From Leifsonia tongyongensis (GTDB lineage Bacteria > Actinomycetota > Actinomycetes > Actinomycetales > Microbacteriaceae): a stretch of DNA of 64,000 nt. Positions 55,201 through 61,200 of the stretch are shown here, piece by piece (positions within the stretch are counted from its first letter, which is position 1; the number at the start of each line of letters is the position of its first letter). The notes beneath the pieces were generated by a model. That model was given only the letters and a program-made list of their open reading frames with translations, was not told where the DNA came from and did not search any database. The DNA is taken from contig NZ_JAAGWY010000001.1 in assembly GCF_010686705.1 (NCBI RefSeq), positions 496,001-560,000 of the forward strand. Direction: 5' to 3'. The translations under genes and the position numbers were made by a program.

Positions 55201-58200
55201 GCTGCCACCCGCGAGGATGGTCGCGCGCGACGTCGCGCAGCTGGTCGCGTTGACGGCCTGGGCACTGCAGACCTCACCCACGAACGCCTTCGTGACGATG
55301 GTGAACACCGACACCGCCGCGTTCAGGGCCACGCCGACCGACCCGCCTGCCGAGACCCCTGCGGAGATCGAGATGACGTTCTCGTTGGAGGCGGCGTCGA
55401 TCGTCACTGAACCGTTGGCCGTGATCGCGACCTGCGGTGCGACCCAGGCCTGGGTGTCCTTGTTGAGCAGTTCGACATCCGCCCCCGCACCGATGCCGGC
55501 GGAACCGCCGACGCTCAGCTGCCCGGCGACGCCCTTGATGGTGGTCGTGTCAGTCGCGCTGAGCGAGACACCCTCGGTGCTCGACGCCCCCGCGTTGTTC
55601 GAGTTGATCGTCGCGCCGCGGTCGATGTGGGCGTGCGTGGTGTTGTTCAGCACGTCGACGGTCGCGGAACCGGCGACGGCGGCCGAGCCGCCCACCGTTC
55701 CTCCGACGGCGATCAGCGTGACGTCCTCGTGCTGCGTCGCCCCGATCGTGAGGCCTGTCGGTCCCTTCGCCCAGATGTCGTCGCCCGCGCCGATCCAGGC
55801 GTCGACGATGCCGCTGCGCACCAGGACGGCCGACGAGATGCCGACCCCGGCACTGCCGCCGACGCTGACCTGCCCGGCATACAGTCCGATGTTGGATGCG
55901 TCGTCCGCCGCCTGGATGGTGACGTCGCCTCCGGCGTGCACGACCGTCGCCTGGCGCGGGCCGCCGTCGATGTACGCCCTCGTGCCCGGCGCACTGTCGC
56001 TCGGGTTGAGCACGAGGACGATGATCGAGCCGGTCACGCCGACGCTCTGCGATGCGGCTGCGCCGATCGCGATCTCGGTGAAGTTCTGCGGGTCGGTCGC
56101 GCGCAGGGTGACCGACCCGCCGGCCGATGCGACAACCGAGCGGCCGATGAACGCACGAACGTCCTTGTTGATGACGCCGACGATGACGCTGATGCCCACA
56201 CCCACGCTCCCGAGCGACAGCCCGAGGGAGCCGGCGAGTTCGAGCACGCGGATGTCGTCGGAGGCGGTGATCGAGATCGACTGCCCCGGCGACCCGGCGA
56301 CGCTCTGGTTCACCGACGCGTTGTTCGCGATGAACGCCTGGGTGGTGAGGTTGAACACGTCGACGATGAACGCACCACCGACGGCAACGCCGCTCGTCCC
56401 GGCTCCGCCTGCGACCGCCACCGAGGTCACGTCGGGCACTTTGACACTCGGGATGATGCTGATGCCGAGCGGGACGAGCGAGGCCGAGGCGCTGAGCGAC
56501 ATCGCGCCGCCCGCGTTGACCGTCGTGGGCTGCTGGATGTTCGAGTCGACGAAGGCGCGGGTGCTCACGTTCAGCACGCTGACGGCGATCGCGGCGCCGA
56601 CCCCGGAGCCGTCGAGTGAGAGACCACCCGCCCCGGCGATGGTCTGGAGGCCCATGGGGTTGCTTGCGGCCAGGACCAGCGCGCCGGCGGCGGAAACCTT
56701 CGAACCGGCACCGATGACCGCCGTGTTCTCGAAACCGATGACCTGGACGGCCACGGAGCCGGCGACGCTGACATCGCCTGCACCTCCCGCGGCCGAGAGA
56801 CCCCACGCCGTGAAGTCGTTCTCCGTCTGCGGCGGGGTGACCGCCTGGACGATGATGCTGCCGCCGGTGACGGTGGCGCCGACGCCGATCGAGCCGCGGT
56901 TGACGATGGTGGCGACGTTGAGCCCGATGCCGGCGCCGATGTTGTTGCTGTTGATCGCGGTCGACGTTCCCACCGACTTGGCTGTCGCATCCGTCGCGTT
57001 GGTCGCGCTGACCTGGATGGCGCCGGCCGCCGTGACGGTGAGGCCGTCGGCGACGCCCGCCGTGTTGGTGTCGGTGACGACGTTGACGCTGACCGCAGCC
57101 CCGACGCCGACCCCCTGGCCGGACGACTGGCCGGACTGGCCGCCGGATTCGCTGTTCGCGTTGCCGACCGCGCCGCCCGCGGACTGGTCGCCCGTCGGCA
57201 GCCGGCTCTCGTTGCCCGCCGTGCTCGGGGTGTTCTGAACGCTGTTCTTCGCCTGTCCGTCGGAGCTGCCTCCGGTGCCCGGCGTCGTGCCCTGCGCACT
57301 CGCCGTGACATCCGCGCTGCCGGCCGTCGTGGTGGTCGCGGCGAGCACGACCGACGTGCCGGAGATGTTCCGCGCCAGTGCCGCGGTGGTCGTCACCGTG
57401 AGCACGTTGACGGCGATGATGGCGCCGACCGCGACGCTGCTGCTGGCTGCCTTGGCGTCACCGGTGATCGACGCGGAACCGGTGTGGGTGGCGCGGAGCT
57501 GCACGGCGCCGGTCGCGGCGATCGTCCCGGCGCCGGGAGTGCCGATCCGCGCGATGGTCGTGTTGACGACGATGTTGATCCCGACGGCCGGGCTGACCGC
57601 GACGCTGGAGCCGGCAGAGCCCGCGGTCACCATGTTCACGACGGGTTCGGCGGAGGTGGCGGCCAGGGTCACGTTGCGGCCGCCGGTCAGCGAGGCGCCG
57701 TCCTGCACCTCCGCCCGGGTGACGTTCGTCGTGAGCACGTTGATCGCGACCGATGCGCCGACACCGACGGTCCCGCCTCCACCGATCGACGCATCCGCCA
57801 GCGCTTTCGCGGAGTCGGAGCGGAGGTTCTGCGCGATGAGCGTGATGTCGCCGGTGCCGGCCGCGACGATCGCGCTACCGGGGACGTACGCCTCGGTGTT
57901 GTCGGTGACGAGGTTGAGTGCGAGGGCGCCGGCGATGCCGACCTTCTTGGAGCCGGCCCCAGCGTCGGCTTCGACGGTGAAGGTGTGCGTCGTGTCGGTC
58001 CCGAGCGCGGTCATCGTGGCTTCGAGGTCGAACCCGTTGGAGGTGACGTGGGTGCGTTCGCCGATGAAGGACCGGTTGGTGATGGTCACCAGGTTGAGTG
58101 CGACGGCGGCGCCGACGCCGACGTTGGTCGCCTTGACCGCCTTCCCGTCGGCTTTGACGGTGCCGTCGACGTTCTCCGAGCTCTTCAGGCTGACCGCACC

Positions 58201-61200
58201 GCCTGCGATGAGGGTGAGACCGTCGGGCAGGATGGAGGTCGCCGAGACGTTCGCGATGTTGAGGGCGACACCGGCCGCCACCGAGACTTTGCCGTCCGAG
58301 GTCGACGCCGACGGGTTCGCGCTCGCACTCGATCCGGATCCGCCGTTAGCCGTGTCGGTGCTGATCGCGTTGGTGCGTTCCTTCTGGGCCTGGCCGTCGA
58401 CGCCGCCGGCGGGGGCTCCGCTGTCGCCCTGCTGCGGTGCACCGCTGGCGGATGCGCTGGCCGAGGCTCCGTCGACCGATGAACCGAAGGCGCCGAACGC
58501 GATGGAGCCTGCGGAGGTGATGTTGCGGCCGGTCGTGCTCGAGACGGTGTGGGTCACCAGGTTCAGGGCGAGAGCGACACCGATGGAGGCGGTGGAGCCG
58601 CCGCTCGCGACCGAGCCGGCCGAAGTGACGGCACCGGCCGTCTGGGTGGCTGTGGCGGAGAAGGATCCGGTGAGCACGATCGTGCCGCTGCCAGGGAGCG
58701 TGCCGATCGCAGCCGTGGTGGTGACGTTGGAGATGGTGATCGCGACGGCGGGAGACACATCCACCTTGCCCCCGGATGCCCCCATTTTCGCGTCCGTCGT
58801 GGCGAGGTCCCCTGCCGTCGCGGCGAGGGTGAAGTTGCGTGCGCCGACGACCGTGATGCCGTCGTCGAGGACGGCCTTCGTGGTGTCGGTGATGAGGTTG
58901 AGGGCGACGGATGCTCCGACGCCGACGTTCGTCGCGGTCACTCCGCCGGGCGTCGGTTCTGCCGTCACGGTGCTGGTGGCCTTGCTTGCGGCCGTCACGG
59001 CGACGTCGCCGCCGGTCAGCGTGACGGTGCCGGCGAGTTCGGCCTGGGTCGCCTGGTTGATGATCGCGATCGCCACCGACCCTGCGACGGAGATCTTGCC
59101 CTGGCCGGCTCCGGCGACGGAAGCCGCGCCGTAGGTCGACGTCGTGTCCGTGCCGTTCGGAGTCACGGTCGCGGAGACGGTCAGCGCGTGCGCCTTGACG
59201 GTGTCGCCGGTCGGCAGGATCGCCTGGTTGGTCACGTTCGCCAGGGTGATCGCGACTCCGGCGCCGATCGTGGCGGTCGCGCCGTGCGATGCCGAGCCGT
59301 CGGCCGAGCTCGCGGCATCCGTGTTCGCACTCGAGGCGAGGGTCACGAGTCCACCTGCCGTCAGGGCGAGCCCGGCGTTCTCGATGGTGGCCTTGGACAC
59401 GACGGTGGCGATGTCGATGCCGACGGCCGCGGCGACGTTCACCTTGCCGTCGGAGGTGGATGCACTCGGCGAGGCGGTCGAACCGGAGGCCTTGCCGCCG
59501 TTCGCCGTGCTCGTGGCGTCCGCGTTGCTGCGCTGGGTCTGCACCTGCTGGTCGACGCCGTTGCCGGCCGCGCCGCCACCGCCGGTCCCTGAGCCGTTCG
59601 CGCTGTTCTCCGGGGCTCCCGAGGCACTCGCGCTCGCGGCCGCTGCCGAGGCGCTGATTCCGGATGAGCGGAGGGCGATGTCGCCGCCGGCGGTGATGCT
59701 GCGGGCCGTCGTCGCAGTGACCGTGTGGTTGGCGATCGTGAGGGCGACGCCGACTCCGATGGCTGCAGTCGCGCCGCCGGCGACGACGGCGCCTGCAGTG
59801 GACGATGCGCTGGCGTTCTGCGTGGCGCTTCCGCTGAAGGAACCGCTGAGCGCCAGCGCGCCGCCGAGGGTGCCGACCCGTGCGGTCGTGGTCACATTCG
59901 ACAGGGTCACCGCGACGGCCGGCGCGATGTCGACCTTGCCGCCGGTCGCCCCCATCTTGGCTTCGGTGATCGCCGCGTCCCCGGCCGTCGCGCTCATCGT
60001 GACGTTCGCAGCACCCATCAGGCTGATGCCGTTGTCGAGCGTTGCGGTCGTGGTGTCGGTGATCAGGTTCAGGGCGACGGATGCGCCGACACCCACGTTC
60101 GTCGCGGTCACGCCGCCTGCCGTGGGTTCGGCTTTGACCGTGCTGGCTGCTTTGCTCGCGGCGATGATGTTCGCGTCGCCGCCGGTGAGGACGACAGTGC
60201 CGGCAACCTCGGCAGTGGTCGTCTGGTTGATCACCGCGAGACCGAGCGATCCGGCGACCGAGATCTTGCCGCCGCCGGCACCGCTGGTCGCCTGCGCTCC
60301 GTATGTCGACGTGACATCGGCACCGTTGACCGTCTCGGTCGCCGACACGGTCAGCGCCTTGGCGTGGATCGTGTCGCCGGTCGGCAGGATCGCCTGGTTG
60401 GTCACGTTCGACAAGGTGATCGCGACTGCGGCGCCGATGGTCGCGGTGGCGCCGTGAGAAGCCGAACCGTCCGCGCTGGTCGCGGCATCCGTGTTCGCGC
60501 TCGAGGCGAGGGTGACCAGGCCGCCCGCGGTGAGGGCCAGTCCCGGGTGTTCGATGGTCGCCCGCGAGACGGTGGTCGCGAGATCGAGGGCGATCGCTGC
60601 CGCCACGTTGACCTTGCCGTCGGAGGTCGATGCGCTCGGCGCCGTACCGGAGCCGGAAGTCTTGCCTCCGTTCGCGGTGCTGGTCGCATCCGCGTTCGTT
60701 CGCTGCGTCTGCACCTGCTGGTCTACGCCGCTGCCGGCACCACCGCCGCCACCCGTGCCGGAACCGCTCGCGTTGTTCTCGGGGGCGCCCGACGCACTCG
60801 CGCTCGCTGCTGCCGCCGACGCGGAGATGCCGGATGCCTTCAGGGTGATCGCGCCGCCCGCGGTGATGCTGCGGGCTGTCGTCGCCGTGACGGTGTGGTT
60901 CGCGATCGTCAGGCCCAGACCGACACCGATCGCCGCAGTCGATCCACCCGAGACGACCGCGCCGGCCGTCGAAGACGCGCTCGCGTTCTGCGTCGCGGTG
61001 CCGCTGAACGATCCGGTGAGGCTCAGTGCCGTGCCGAGCGTTCCGACGCGCGCCGTGGTGGTCACATTCGAGAGCGTCACGGCTACCGCGGGGGCGATGT
61101 CGACCTTGCCGCCGCTCGCGCCCATCTTCGCTTCGGTGATCGCCGCGTCCCCGGCCGTCGCGCTCAGCGTGACGTTCGCCGCACCGGTGAGGCTCACCCC